Assembly (NCBI RefSeq): GCF_003702045.1 | Contig: NZ_RBTP01000073.1 | Location: forward strand, 1 to 51,005 | From: Pseudomonas viridiflava | GTDB taxonomy: Bacteria > Pseudomonadota > Gammaproteobacteria > Pseudomonadales > Pseudomonadaceae | Reading direction: 5' to 3' | DNA: 51,005 nt | Shown: positions 26,403-35,437 of the stretch, piece after piece | Position numbering within the stretch: the stretch's first letter is position 1 | How the letters are laid out: every line of letters starts with the position of its first letter | The notes under the pieces: model-generated | Seen by the model: only the letters and a program-made list of their open reading frames with translations | What the model was told of the DNA's origin: nothing | Database searches by the model: none | Translations under genes and position numbers: made by a program

Positions 26403-27563
26403 ATGAACCGTGTAGAAGCGATTCATTCTGACTTGTCGACTGCAACGCACATCCAGCCTGAAATACGCCCCGTGCTGTTGTGCCTTTCCCACCTTCGCTG
26501 GGGGTTCGTCTATCAGCGGCCGCAGCACATCATGTCCCGCATGGCGCAGCACTACGAGGTGATATTCTTCGAAGAACCTGTACCCTCGGATGCTTCCACG
26601 CCTTGGCTTGAGTGCCTGCCGCAAGCCGGTGGCGTTACCGTGCTGGTGCCCCGCATTCCCCACGATGCTTTTGAAGATCAACGGATCGAGTTCCAGCGAA
26701 CGCTGCTGGACGAGTGGTTTCACGAGCATCCAGCCAACGGTCTGGTGTTGTGGTACTTGACGCCCATGAGCCTGAAGTTCACCGATCATTTGTGGCCGCA
26801 GGCGACTGTTTACGATTGCATGGATGAACTCTCTGCGTTCAAGGGCGCGCCACCGGAATTGCTTGAACTGGAAAAAGACCTGCTGGAGCGGGTCGATATC
26901 GTGTTCACGGGCGGCTACAGCTTGTGGGAGGCAAAAAAAGAAAGACATGGCAATGTTCACGCGATGCCCAGCAGTGTCGATATCACGCATTTCTCCGCCG
27001 CACGCACGGGCCTGATTGAGCCGTCGGACCAACAGAAGCTCGCGCATCCGAGACTGGGTTTTTTCGGCGTCATCGATGAGCGCTTCGACATCGAACTGAT
27101 TCGGCAACTGGCAACGGCTCACCCAGAATGGCAATTTGTGTTGATCGGGCCGGTGGTCAAGATCGACCCGCAGACGCTGCCCCAATTACCCAACCTCCAT
27201 TACCTGGGCGGCAAAGCCTACGACGAACTGCCAGCCTACCTGTCCGGCTGGGACGTGGCGCTGATGCCGTTCGCGCTCAATGAATCGACCCGGTTCATAA
27301 GCCCCACCAAAACCCCCGAGTACCTGGCGGGCGGTTGCCCTGTGGTGTCGACCCCGATCACCGATGTGGTCAGGACCTATGGCGACACCGGGTTGGTTGC
27401 CATCGCAGCCAATGCGGAGGCGTTCGCCTCGGCCATCGAGCAGGCCCTGGAAGGCAACGGCAAATCTGAGGATTTCAACCGACGTGCCGACGCGGTGCTT
27501 GCGGACATGTCATGGGATAAAACCTGCGCGTCCATGAAGGAGCTGATCACATGCCTGAAATAA
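26403..27563 (+). CDS. Glycosyltransferase, GT-B fold, first gene of a galactofuranose-type glycan operon
   Basis: 386 aa from ATG 26403 behind AGGGAA. The N-terminal half contains LCLSHLRWGFVYQRPQHIMSRMAQHYEVIFFEEP, typical of a group of glycosyltransferases encoded next to UDP-galactopyranose mutases. It then has VYDCMDELSAFKGAPPEL and VFTGGYSLWEAKK. The C-terminal donor-binding domain has LGFFGVIDERFDIELI, FVLIGPVVK, LPNLHYLGGKAYDELPAYLSGWDVALMPF and TPEYLAGGCPVVSTP with the usual Glu. It probably transfers a sugar, plausibly galactofuranose or galactose, in the cytoplasm. Its stop lies 13 bp inside glf, indicating coupling. Confidence 0.85.
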   Translation: MNRVEAIHSDLSTATHIQPEIRPVLLCLSHLRWGFVYQRPQHIMSRMAQHYEVIFFEEPVPSDASTPWLECLPQAGGVTVLVPRIPHDAFEDQRIEFQRTLLDEWFHEHPANGLVLWYLTPMSLKFTDHLWPQATVYDCMDELSAFKGAPPELLELEKDLLERVDIVFTGGYSLWEAKKERHGNVHAMPSSVDITHFSAARTGLIEPSDQQKLAHPRLGFFGVIDERFDIELIRQLATAHPEWQFVLIGPVVKIDPQTLPQLPNLHYLGGKAYDELPAYLSGWDVALMPFALNESTRFISPTKTPEYLAGGCPVVSTPITDVVRTYGDTGLVAIAANAEAFASAIEQALEGNGKSEDFNRRADAVLADMSWDKTCASMKELITCLK

Positions 27564-28747
27564 CACTCGAATCGGCGATCAACACCGCGCAGCCGTATGA
27601 CTTTCTCATTGTGGGCGCAGGCTTTGCCGGCAGCGTGCTTGCAGAGCGATTGGCAGAGGGGCTTGGCAAACGTGTATTGCTGATCGATCGCCGCGCTCAC
27701 ATTGGCGGCAATGCATACGATCATCTGGACAGCGCAGGTGTGTTGGTGCACCGCTATGGGCCGCACATCTTTCATACCAATGCCGAACGTATTGTCGAGT
27801 ATTTATCGCGTTTCACCGAGTGGCACACTTACGAGCATCGTGTGCTGGCCAGCGTGGACGGCAAGCTGGTGCCCATTCCGATCAACCTGGACACGCTCAA
27901 CAGCCTGTACGGCTTGCAGATGAACGAGCAGCAGGCCGAGGCCTTTCTCGCCGAACGTGCCGAGCCGGTCGATGTGATCAAGACCTCCGAAGACGTGGTG
28001 ATCAATCAAATCGGGCGTGAGCTGTACGAAAAGTTCTTCCGGGGTTACACACGCAAGCAATGGGGACTGGACCCATCGCAACTGGATAAGTCGGTGACGT
28101 CGCGAGTGCCGACGCGCACCAGTACGGACAGTCGCTACTTCACCGATACCTTTCAAAAAATGCCGTTGCACGGCTACACGAAGATGTTCGAGCGCATGCT
28201 GGACCATCAGCGAATCGACATCGTACTGGGCATTGATTTTGCGAAAGTGCGAGACACGCTGCGGTATGAGCACTTGGTTTACTGCGGCCCCATCGATGAA
28301 TTTTTTGGGCACTGCTACGGGCGGTTGCCTTACCGATCGCTGCGTTTCGAACACGAAACGGTGGATCAGGTGCAATTGCAGCCCGTGGCGGTGGTCAACT
28401 ACCCGGATGAAACGGTGCCTTACACGCGCATTACCGAATACAAGCACCTCACCGGCCAGCAGCACCCCAAAACCAGCGTGACGTATGAGTTTCCAACGGC
28501 CGATGGCGACCCTTATTACCCTATACCTCGTCAAGAGAACGTCGACCTGTACAAGCGCTACAAAGCCCTTGCCGATCAGTCTGATAACGTCACCTTTCTG
28601 GGACGCCTGGGTACGTACAAGTACTACAACATGGATCAGGTGGTGGGGCAGGCGCTGGCGTTGTATCAGCGTCTGGCTCAGGAACAGGCACCTGCAACAC
28701 CCGGACAAGTGGAGTCGGTCGCCGTAGAGCAGCCTGCGAGGGGTTAA
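27551..28747 (+). CDS. glf: UDP-galactopyranose mutase
   Basis: 398 aa. The N-terminal FAD fold motif is FLIVGAGFAGSVLAERLA with LLIDRRAHIGGNAYD, followed by HRYGPHIFHTN, which carries conserved active-site residues. Family-specific segments follow: VPIPINLDTLN, the FFRGYTRKQWG lid region with its Arg, SRVPTRTSTDSRYF, YCGPIDEFFG and GRLGTYKYYNMDQVVGQAL. The enzyme converts UDP-galactopyranose to UDP-galactofuranose using reduced FAD. Its start is inside the glycosyltransferase gene and the next gene begins 2 bp after its stop. Together these genes point to a galactofuranose-containing glycan or glycolipid. Confidence 0.94.
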   Translation: MPEITLESAINTAQPYDFLIVGAGFAGSVLAERLAEGLGKRVLLIDRRAHIGGNAYDHLDSAGVLVHRYGPHIFHTNAERIVEYLSRFTEWHTYEHRVLASVDGKLVPIPINLDTLNSLYGLQMNEQQAEAFLAERAEPVDVIKTSEDVVINQIGRELYEKFFRGYTRKQWGLDPSQLDKSVTSRVPTRTSTDSRYFTDTFQKMPLHGYTKMFERMLDHQRIDIVLGIDFAKVRDTLRYEHLVYCGPIDEFFGHCYGRLPYRSLRFEHETVDQVQLQPVAVVNYPDETVPYTRITEYKHLTGQQHPKTSVTYEFPTADGDPYYPIPRQENVDLYKRYKALADQSDNVTFLGRLGTYKYYNMDQVVGQALALYQRLAQEQAPATPGQVESVAVEQPARG

Positions 28748-28749
28748 GC

Positions 28750-29895
28750 ATGTCGCGTCTGTTCAGAAGCTTTTTCGTGGGCGGGTTCGAATGTTCAAGC
28801 CACAGGCGACGTGATGGCGTCAGGCTTGATCTGCTGCATAGCACTGGGCACGCACGCTGGCCTGGAGAAGACTTTTCGGCGCTGGCAGCGTGCGGCATTC
28901 GCACCGTGCGCAGCGGCTTGCGCTGGCATTTGATCGAACCCCGGCCCGGCGTTTATGACTGGGGCAGCTTTTTGCCCATGCTGCGCGCCGCCCGACAGCA
29001 GAACACTCAGGTTATCTGGGATCTTTGTCATTATGGCTATCCCGACGAACTCGACATCTGGCGACCGCAATTCGTCGAGCGTTTCGCCCGGTTTTCAAAG
29101 GCCGTCGCGCAAGTGGTCCGGGACGAGGGCGAAACCGCTCCGTTCTACTCACCCATCAACGAGATGTCGTTCTGGAGCTGGGCGGGAGGAGACGTGGGGT
29201 ATTTCAACCCCGGCGCAGAACGCCGGGGTATGGAACTCAAGCACCAGTTGGTCAGGGCCAGCATCGCAGCCATCGAGGCGATACGTGAGGTCGAGCCCCG
29301 CGCCCGCTTTGTGCAGGCTGATCCGTTGATTCATGTCATGCCGGCCACCCGTCGCATCGACGAAATCGAAGCGGCGGAAAACTACCGACTGGCGCAGTTC
29401 GAAGCCTGGGATTTGCTGAGCGGACGCCAATGGCCGGGGCTTGGAGGGCGTGCGGACTATCTGGATATTCTGGGCGCGAACTTCTATCCCCATAACCAGT
29501 GGATCTTCAACGGCCCTCGGGTGATGCGCGGCGAGCATGAGTATCGACCGTTCTACGGCATGCTCAAGGAGCTGCATGCACGCTATGGCAGGCCGATCCT
29601 GATTTCTGAAACAGGTGCCGAAGACGATCAACGCCTGCCTTGGTTTCATTACGTGACGGATCAGGTCAAGAAGGCGATGCGGGCGGGTGTGCCTGTCGAA
29701 GGTATTTGCTGGTATCCGATTCTGGATTATCCGGGCTGGGACGACGGCCGCTATTGTCCGGCCGGCTTGTTGGGGTATGCCGATGGTCAGGGGCAGCGCG
29801 CAGCGTTCCATCCATTGCAGGTCGCGCTACAGAAGGAGCGTGATGAGTTCGACGCCTTGCAGGCGTTGGTGGCGAGTGCGGAAAGGGACCGATAG
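28750..29895 (+). CDS. Clan GH-A glycoside hydrolase-like protein (beta-glucosidase-like), no signal peptide
   Basis: 381 aa. A (beta/alpha)8 barrel is indicated by FFVGGFECSSHRRRDG, IRTVRSGLRWHLIEPRPGVYDW, VIWDLCHYGYPDELD, the acid/base Glu in SPINEMSFWSWAGG (N-E at strand 4) and the nucleophile Glu in PILISETGAED (strand 7). It ends with GICWYPILDYPGWDD. The pattern is that of GH1/GH5-like retaining beta-glycosidases. No signal peptide or membrane segment is present, so it would act in the cytoplasm, unusual for a catabolic hydrolase placed between a mutase and an exporter. It may trim or transglycosylate a biosynthetic intermediate; that is inference. Confidence 0.82.
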   Translation: MSRLFRSFFVGGFECSSHRRRDGVRLDLLHSTGHARWPGEDFSALAACGIRTVRSGLRWHLIEPRPGVYDWGSFLPMLRAARQQNTQVIWDLCHYGYPDELDIWRPQFVERFARFSKAVAQVVRDEGETAPFYSPINEMSFWSWAGGDVGYFNPGAERRGMELKHQLVRASIAAIEAIREVEPRARFVQADPLIHVMPATRRIDEIEAAENYRLAQFEAWDLLSGRQWPGLGGRADYLDILGANFYPHNQWIFNGPRVMRGEHEYRPFYGMLKELHARYGRPILISETGAEDDQRLPWFHYVTDQVKKAMRAGVPVEGICWYPILDYPGWDDGRYCPAGLLGYADGQGQRAAFHPLQVALQKERDEFDALQALVASAERDR

Positions 29896-29898
29896 CGC

Positions 29899-31653
29899 AT
29901 GCCAAAACCTTCATCGATGCCGTTGCCTGGGCGCGCTGTAGCATTCCTGGCACGTTACGTGGCACTCAGGCCGTGGCACTTTGGCGCCATGCTGACGTTG
30001 ATCATCGGCGCCGCCAGTTGTGCAGTGGCGGTTCAGTACGGCATGAAAATGCTGGTCGATGTGATGACACTGGGTGACCGTGCGAGCGAACACATCTGGT
30101 TTCCGTTTGCGTTGTTCATCGGATTGATCGTCGTCGAAAACGTGTTCTGGCGTTTGGGTGGCTGGCTGGGTTGCAGAACCGTCGTTGCCAGCTGTGCCGA
30201 CCTGCGCGTTGACCTGTTCAACCACTTGGCCGGCCACCCGATGCGCTTTTTCTCTCAGCATTTTTCAGGCTCGCTCGCCAATCGCATTTCAGCTGCGGGC
30301 GCGGCCGCTGGCTCCATTTACGGGGGGCTGGCCTGGAAGATCATTCCGCCGTGCGTCGATTTCCTGGGGGCCGTGGTCGTGCTGTATACCGTCAAGGTCG
30401 CGATGGCGAACGTGCTGATTGTCTGTGTATTGCTGGTAGCGGCGTTGATCACAGTGGTCGGTGTACGTGGCCGTTCGAAACACATCGATTTCGCCGCGCA
30501 CTCGGCCAGAGTCGGAGGCGAGATGGTGGACCTGGTTTCCAATATCTGGACGATCAAGGCGTTTTCAGCCCGCGAGCGGGAGCGTCAGCGACTCGAAGCG
30601 TCCATCGGCGTTGAGGCAAGCGCGCAGCGGCGCAGCTGGATTTACCTGGAAAAGGCGCGGGTGCTGCACGATATCTGCCTGTCTGTGATGGCGGGTGGAA
30701 TGCTCGGCTGGGCGCTGCTGCTGTGGCGCGACTCGGCCGTGACGGCTGGCGACGTGGTGCTGGTCAGTGCCCTGACGTTTCGGATTCTGCACGGCTCGCG
30801 GGATCTTGCCCTGGCGCTGGTCGATACCTCCCAGCAACTGGGCGTCATTGCCGAAACCCTGCGCATCATCGTTCAGCCCTACACATTGACGGATGCCAAG
30901 GCCGAGCTGAAACCGAGCCGAGGGGCCATTCGTGTGATCGACGTGTCTTACCGTTACCCGGAGGGACGCAAGATCTTCGAGCATTTGAACCTTGAGATCC
31001 CTGCCGGGCAGCGTGTCGGCATTGTCGGCTCGTCCGGTGCGGGCAAATCAACACTGTTGAGTCTGTTTCAGCGTCTGGATGATGTAAGCAGCGGGGCGAT
31101 TTTGATCGACGACCGCGATATTCGTACCGTCAGCCAAGACAGTCTCAGGAAACAGATCGCCGTCGTCCCCCAGGAACCGACGCTGTTCAATCGCACCATC
31201 TACGAGAATATTGCCTATGGGCTGCCAGACGCTCGACATGAGGATGTGATTCAGGCGTCGCGCCAGGCTTACTGCGATGAGTTCATCCGGGCGCTGCCGG
31301 AAGGTTATGACACGATGGTCGGCGAGCGGGGCGTCAAGCTCTCGGGGGGGCAGCGTCAGCGCCTGGGGTTGGCCAGGGTGTTTTTGAAGAACGCGCCGAT
31401 CCTGATCCTCGACGAGGCCACCTCAGCGCTGGATTCTCACTCCGAGGCCGTGATTCAGGCTGCATTGGCCAAGCTCATGCAGGGCAGAACCGTACTGGTC
31501 GTGGCCCACAGGTTGTCGACCGTGGCGAATTTTGATCGGGTCATCGTGCTGCACGACGGGCAGATCATAGAAGAAGGTCCACCCACGCAACTGCGTAGAC
31601 AAGGCGGTGTCTATGAATCGCTCTGGGCCGCTCAAACCCTGGTCGGCGAATGA
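29899..31653 (+). CDS. ABC exporter with fused membrane and ATPase domains (MsbA/lipid-exporter type)
   Basis: 584 aa, starting 3 bp after the hydrolase stop. The N-terminal ~320 residues are a six-helix type IV exporter domain. The ATPase domain has Walker A GSSGAGKSTLLSLFQRL, the Q-loop VVPQEPTLFNRTIYENIAYG, signature LSGGQRQRLGLARVFL, Walker B PILILDEATSALD and the H-loop VAHRLST. All nucleotide-binding residues are intact. As the last gene of an operon with a glycosyltransferase, UDP-galactopyranose mutase and glycosidase, it probably flips or exports a glycolipid or oligosaccharide product. It does not resemble the SyrD peptide exporter later in the window. Confidence 0.87.
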   Translation: MPKPSSMPLPGRAVAFLARYVALRPWHFGAMLTLIIGAASCAVAVQYGMKMLVDVMTLGDRASEHIWFPFALFIGLIVVENVFWRLGGWLGCRTVVASCADLRVDLFNHLAGHPMRFFSQHFSGSLANRISAAGAAAGSIYGGLAWKIIPPCVDFLGAVVVLYTVKVAMANVLIVCVLLVAALITVVGVRGRSKHIDFAAHSARVGGEMVDLVSNIWTIKAFSARERERQRLEASIGVEASAQRRSWIYLEKARVLHDICLSVMAGGMLGWALLLWRDSAVTAGDVVLVSALTFRILHGSRDLALALVDTSQQLGVIAETLRIIVQPYTLTDAKAELKPSRGAIRVIDVSYRYPEGRKIFEHLNLEIPAGQRVGIVGSSGAGKSTLLSLFQRLDDVSSGAILIDDRDIRTVSQDSLRKQIAVVPQEPTLFNRTIYENIAYGLPDARHEDVIQASRQAYCDEFIRALPEGYDTMVGERGVKLSGGQRQRLGLARVFLKNAPILILDEATSALDSHSEAVIQAALAKLMQGRTVLVVAHRLSTVANFDRVIVLHDGQIIEEGPPTQLRRQGGVYESLWAAQTLVGE

Positions 31654-31785
31654 TTTAAGTTCGCTGGCCCATTCATATGCATATAATTCTATTTTTTGAG
31701 ATAACTCAGAACCCTTTTGGGGGTGATGCAGTCGTAGTCGGATAAGCGCGTGGAATCACGCTGACATTATTCTGGGAGTCATGGC

Positions 31786-33393
31786 GTGTCGGAAAACAAA
31801 ACCCGTGTCGACAATACGGCGAGCGGAAACATCTCCCATAAGGGAAAGGACATCTTCTTCGCTGCGGTAGAAACGACGCGCATGCCGATGATCGTGACCG
31901 ACCCTAATACCGAAGACAACCCGATCATCTTCGCCAACAAAGCGTTTCTGGAAATGACCGGTTACGGGGCCGAAGAGATCATAGGCTCCAACTGCCGCTT
32001 TCTGCAGGGGCCTGAGACTGATCGTGCGGTGGTACAGGCCATTCGCAACGCGATACATGAGCGCAGCGACATCTCGACCGAGATCCTCAATTACCGTAAG
32101 GATGGCTCTTCGTTCTGGAACGCCTTGTTCATTTCGCCGGTTTATAACGACGCTGGCGATCTGATCTATTTCTTTGCCTCTCAGCTGGATATCAGTCGCC
32201 GTCGGGACGCAGAGGAGGCGCTGCGCCAGGCGCAGAAAATGGAGGCGCTTGGGCAATTGACAGGCGGTATCGCTCATGATTTCAATAACCTGCTGCAAGT
32301 CATGGGCGGTTACATCGACCTGATTGGCAGTGCAGCGGAGAAGGCCACGATTGATATACCGCGCGTTCAGCGCAGTGTTCACCACGCCAAGTCGGCGGTC
32401 GAACGGGCCAGCACGTTGACCAAGCAGCTGTTGGCCTTTGCCCGTAAACAGAAACTGCATGGCCGGGTGCTCAATCTCAATGGGCTCATATCAACGGCAG
32501 AACCGCTTATAGAGCGTACCTTTGGCTCTGAAGTGACGATCGAAACCGATCTTGATCCTGCTCTGAAAAACTGCCGCATCGATCCGACCCAGGCGGAAGT
32601 TGCGTTGCTGAATATTTTTATTAACTCCCGTGACGCGTTGATTGGCAGACCTGATCCCAAGGTGTTTATCGAAACACGCAACCTGGTGGTGGATGAACTG
32701 GCCAACATGTCTTATGACGGGCTGTTGCCGGGACGTTATGTAAGCATTGCCGTTACGGATAACGGTATTGGCATGCCGTCCAGTATTCGTGATCGTGTGA
32801 TGGACCCGTTCTTTACCACCAAAGAAGAAGGCAAGGGCTCGGGGCTCGGACTTTCGATGGTGTATGGCTTTGCCAAGCAGTCCGGCGGCGCGGCGCGCAT
32901 TTACACGGAAGAGGGCGTCGGTACTACATTGCGCCTTTACTTCCCTGTTGACGAAGCCACGATTGCCTCCGAGTCGCCTCAAGCGCTGGAGCAGCGTCAG
33001 CGCCTTGGTAGCAGCGAGCGGATTCTGATCGTCGAAGACAGGCCCGATGTGGCAGAACTGGCAAAAATGGTGCTGGATGATTACGGCTACAGCTCGGACA
33101 TCGTGCTCAACGCGCGTGAGGCGCTGAAAAAGTTCGAGTCTGGCAGCACTTATGACCTGTTGTTCACCGACCTGATCATGCCCGGCGGCATGAACGGCGT
33201 GATGCTGGCTCGTGAAGTAAAGCGTCGCTACCCGAAAATCAAAGTGCTGCTGACCACCGGCTACGCTGAAAGCTCGATAGAGCGCACCGACATCGGTGGT
33301 TCGGAATTCGACGTGGTGTCAAAGCCCTGCATGCCCCATGACCTGGCCCGAAAAGTCCGCCAAGTGCTCGACGGGCCGAACGGTATCGCGTAA
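31786..33393 (+). CDS. LOV-domain blue-light sensor histidine kinase fused to a response-regulator receiver
   Basis: 535 aa from a GTG start at 31786 with GGGAG upstream. The LOV domain (~residues 25-130) has the flavin-binding motif GSNCRFLQ with photoreactive Cys70, plus NYRKDGSSFWN. A short J-alpha linker leads to a HWE-like/HisKA dimerisation helix, GGIAHDFNNLLQVM, with phospho-acceptor His164. The ATPase domain shows VTDNGIGMP and GSGLGLSMVYGF. The C-terminal receiver (~415-530) has phospho-acceptor Asp462 in FTDLIMPGGMNG. This hybrid kinase architecture is known from P. syringae, where it links blue light to motility, attachment and virulence. It is followed by a clear terminator. The phosphorelay partner is not in the window. 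Confidence 0.93.
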   Translation: MSENKTRVDNTASGNISHKGKDIFFAAVETTRMPMIVTDPNTEDNPIIFANKAFLEMTGYGAEEIIGSNCRFLQGPETDRAVVQAIRNAIHERSDISTEILNYRKDGSSFWNALFISPVYNDAGDLIYFFASQLDISRRRDAEEALRQAQKMEALGQLTGGIAHDFNNLLQVMGGYIDLIGSAAEKATIDIPRVQRSVHHAKSAVERASTLTKQLLAFARKQKLHGRVLNLNGLISTAEPLIERTFGSEVTIETDLDPALKNCRIDPTQAEVALLNIFINSRDALIGRPDPKVFIETRNLVVDELANMSYDGLLPGRYVSIAVTDNGIGMPSSIRDRVMDPFFTTKEEGKGSGLGLSMVYGFAKQSGGAARIYTEEGVGTTLRLYFPVDEATIASESPQALEQRQRLGSSERILIVEDRPDVAELAKMVLDDYGYSSDIVLNAREALKKFESGSTYDLLFTDLIMPGGMNGVMLAREVKRRYPKIKVLLTTGYAESSIERTDIGGSEFDVVSKPCMPHDLARKVRQVLDGPNGIA

Positions 33394-33413
33394 GGGTCGC
33401 TCCCGTAACAATC

Positions 33414-33439
33414 AAGCCTGATCTCGATCAGGCTTTTTT
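33414..33439 (+). terminator. Intrinsic terminator of the LOV kinase gene
   Basis: AAGCCTGAT pairs with ATCAGGCTT around a four-base loop, followed by six T residues, 21 bp after the stop codon. Confidence 0.9.
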
Positions 33440-33760
33440 ATGCGCGGTATGAAGGCGACGTCTACAGACTCGTGGCAAAAGTCCTACACCGTCATAGTTA
33501 GATATTCAGTGAGGCTATCAGTCGTCCGATGACTTAATATGTCGGTGTCATAAACTGTTTGCAGTAACCGCCCTAATGTCGAGCGAGTTGGAACATGAAT
33601 GAGCCGTTGCGTTCCGTTGTTCTGAAGTCTTGATAAGTAGAGCATTTGCTCTGCAAAAAAAGTTATAGAAAATATTAAACTTCTTGAACACGCCTCAGGT
33701 CATTGGAGTGTACGCCAACTGCGTTAGCGTGTTCTGCCACTGACTCGAAGGATGATCATT
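33440..33760. other. Non-coding, AT-rich upstream region of the next gene
   Basis: About 320 bp with no supportable ORF. It contains a perfect 6-bp hairpin AGAGCATTTGCTCT (33639-33652) followed by an A-run, and a notable AT-rich stretch (33655-33690) suited to a promoter. A small RNA cannot be excluded but nothing specific supports it. Confidence 0.45.
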
Positions 33761-34780
33761 ATGATTCGCGATGACCGCATCGCCCCGGGCGCATCTGTCT
33801 ATTCAGATACCCACACCGTGGCACCCTTGCTCAAACGTATTTCCTGGAGCGCGATTCTGGCCGGTGTGGTACTGGCTATGGTTGTCTCATTGCTGTTAAA
33901 TCTTCTGGGCACTGCCATTGGTACTTCCACGATTGATCCTATGCAGGAAGCCAACCCCATGTCCGGGATTGGCACGGGTGCAGGGATCTGGGTGGTGGTC
34001 AGCTCGGTCATCTCTCTGTTCGTGGGCGGTTGGGCTGCAGGTCGTCTGGCGCAGCGTGAAGGCGCTTTCCACGGTCTGCTGGTGTGGGCAAGCGTTTCGC
34101 TGATCACGGTCTATCTGGTGACCAGCGCAGTGACTGACGTGGTGCGCGGCGGCCTGAACCTGGCGGGCAGCGGCATGTCCGCACTGGGCAGCGGTATCGC
34201 TCAAGCTGCGCCGGCATTGGGCAACCAGATTCAGGATCAACTGCGCCAGCAGGGCATCGAGTTCAACCTGAACGATATTCAGGGCGAAATCGAAACCGCC
34301 ATGCGTCAGACCGGCAAGCCTGAGTTGAACCCGGACAACGTCAAGCAAGAGGCCCAGTCGGCCCAGCAGGACGCGCAGAACACCGCTCAGCGCAGCGCGC
34401 AGAACCCACAGCAGGCTGATGAGCAACTGGGTGGCTTGATGGATCGCATCAAGGCCAAAGGTGATCAGGCCTGGGATGCCGCTGACCGTCAGGCGCTGGT
34501 CAATCTGATCAAGGCGCGTGGCAACAAGACGGATGCAGAAGCCAACCAGATCGTCGATCAGGCTCAGGCCAGCTATCGTCAGGCGTACGCCAAGTATCAG
34601 GAATTGAAGGCTCAGGCTGAACAGAAAGCCCGTGAAGCCGCTGAAGTCACTGCCAAGCGCGTCTCGCAAGGTGCCTGGATTCTGCTGATTACGCTGGTGA
34701 TCTCGGGTCTGGTTGCTGCGGGTGCGGGCGTACTGGGTCGTCGTACTCAGCCACCTGCCAAGGTTGTAGCTTCGGTTTAA
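33761..34780 (+). CDS. Membrane protein with a central Gln/Ala-rich coiled region
   Basis: 339 aa from ATG 33761, which has GAAGG at proper spacing; the ATG at 33752 sits directly on that site. TM segments are visible at ~25-50 (ISWSAILAGVVLAMVVSLLLNLLG), ~70-92, ~105-125 and the C-terminus (~300-322). The central ~130 residues are hydrophilic, rich in Ala, Gln and charged residues (QEAQSAQQDAQNTAQRSAQ) and predicted helical or coiled. This type of protein occurs in many pseudomonads without a known function; an envelope-stress role is possible. It stands alone between two terminators. The strong terminator and AT-rich leader suggest a well-expressed single gene. Confidence 0.78.
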   Translation: MIRDDRIAPGASVYSDTHTVAPLLKRISWSAILAGVVLAMVVSLLLNLLGTAIGTSTIDPMQEANPMSGIGTGAGIWVVVSSVISLFVGGWAAGRLAQREGAFHGLLVWASVSLITVYLVTSAVTDVVRGGLNLAGSGMSALGSGIAQAAPALGNQIQDQLRQQGIEFNLNDIQGEIETAMRQTGKPELNPDNVKQEAQSAQQDAQNTAQRSAQNPQQADEQLGGLMDRIKAKGDQAWDAADRQALVNLIKARGNKTDAEANQIVDQAQASYRQAYAKYQELKAQAEQKAREAAEVTAKRVSQGAWILLITLVISGLVAAGAGVLGRRTQPPAKVVASV

Positions 34781-34800
34781 TCCGATTCGCAGATGCGTAA

Positions 34801-34832
34801 AACGGGAGACTTTAAGAGCCTCCCGTTTTTTA
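34801..34832 (+). terminator. Intrinsic terminator after the coiled membrane protein
   Basis: AACGGGAG pairs with CTCCCGTT across an 11-base loop and is followed by a T-run, about 20 bp after the stop. Confidence 0.88.
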
Positions 34833-34976
34833 TGATCAATCGTTCACTTTCTGGTTATTCAGTCAGAGAAGTATCAAACAGTACGTTGGATTTTTATTGC
34901 GTTATCTTCTGGTAAATGTCTGCGCACGAACAATAAACCCGACTGTGTCGCTTTATAAATATGCCTGTTCATGACC

Positions 34977-35360
34977 TCAGATCCAGGCATCATTCTCTGC
35001 CGTCAATGCACTCGTGTGCTCACCCGTATTAGTGACGCCACAGGGTTCGACTAATAAAATCTTTGCTTCTTTGTTCGCGCTTGGCTTATGTTCGACGCCT
35101 TTGCCCACCACATACATTTCCCCCGCACCCAGTGTTACGCACCCCTCACGAAAATGAATCTGGAGTTCACCCTCCAGAACGATGAACACTTCATCGGTAT
35201 CGGCATGGCTGTGCCATAAGAACTCGCCCTGGACCTTAACCAGTTTGAATTGGTAGTCGTTCATCTGGGCAATGACTTTTGGCGTCCAGTGTTCGGAAAA
35301 CAACGCAAGCTTTTCGTTGAAACTGATTGCCTTCTCGGGACGTGATGGGGGTGTACTCAT
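34977..35360 (-). CDS. Small single-domain cupin protein
   Basis: 127 aa with GAGG 8 bp before ATG 35360. The cupin core shows GEFLWHSHADTDEVFIVLEGELQIHF (first motif: H-x-H-x4-E) and GAGEMYVVGKGVEHKPSA (second-motif His), so a metal site is likely. Such proteins resemble mannose-6-phosphate isomerase-type cupins and have varied functions. It begins 77 bp downstream of the truncated synthetase on the same strand and may mark the flanking DNA of the syr island, or be an added member of it. I cannot tell which from sequence alone. Confidence 0.8.
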   Translation of the reverse strand: MSTPPSRPEKAISFNEKLALFSEHWTPKVIAQMNDYQFKLVKVQGEFLWHSHADTDEVFIVLEGELQIHFREGCVTLGAGEMYVVGKGVEHKPSANKEAKILLVEPCGVTNTGEHTSALTAENDAWI

Positions 35361-35437
35361 AAAAAATGCCTCGCGCTCATCAGGGCAGGGGTGGAACGAT
35401 CAGGGGCTCGTCGCACGATCTCCCGTTTACTCAACAG

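Noticed and set aside
27803..28708. 301-codon minus-strand ORF opposite glf
   Set aside because: Shadow of UDP-galactopyranose mutase, whose motifs are unambiguous.
33639..33652. AGAGCATTTGCTCT hairpin followed by an A-run as a terminator or sRNA end
   Set aside because: The stem is only 6 bp, a T-run is found only on the opposite strand, and no upstream transcript needs it.
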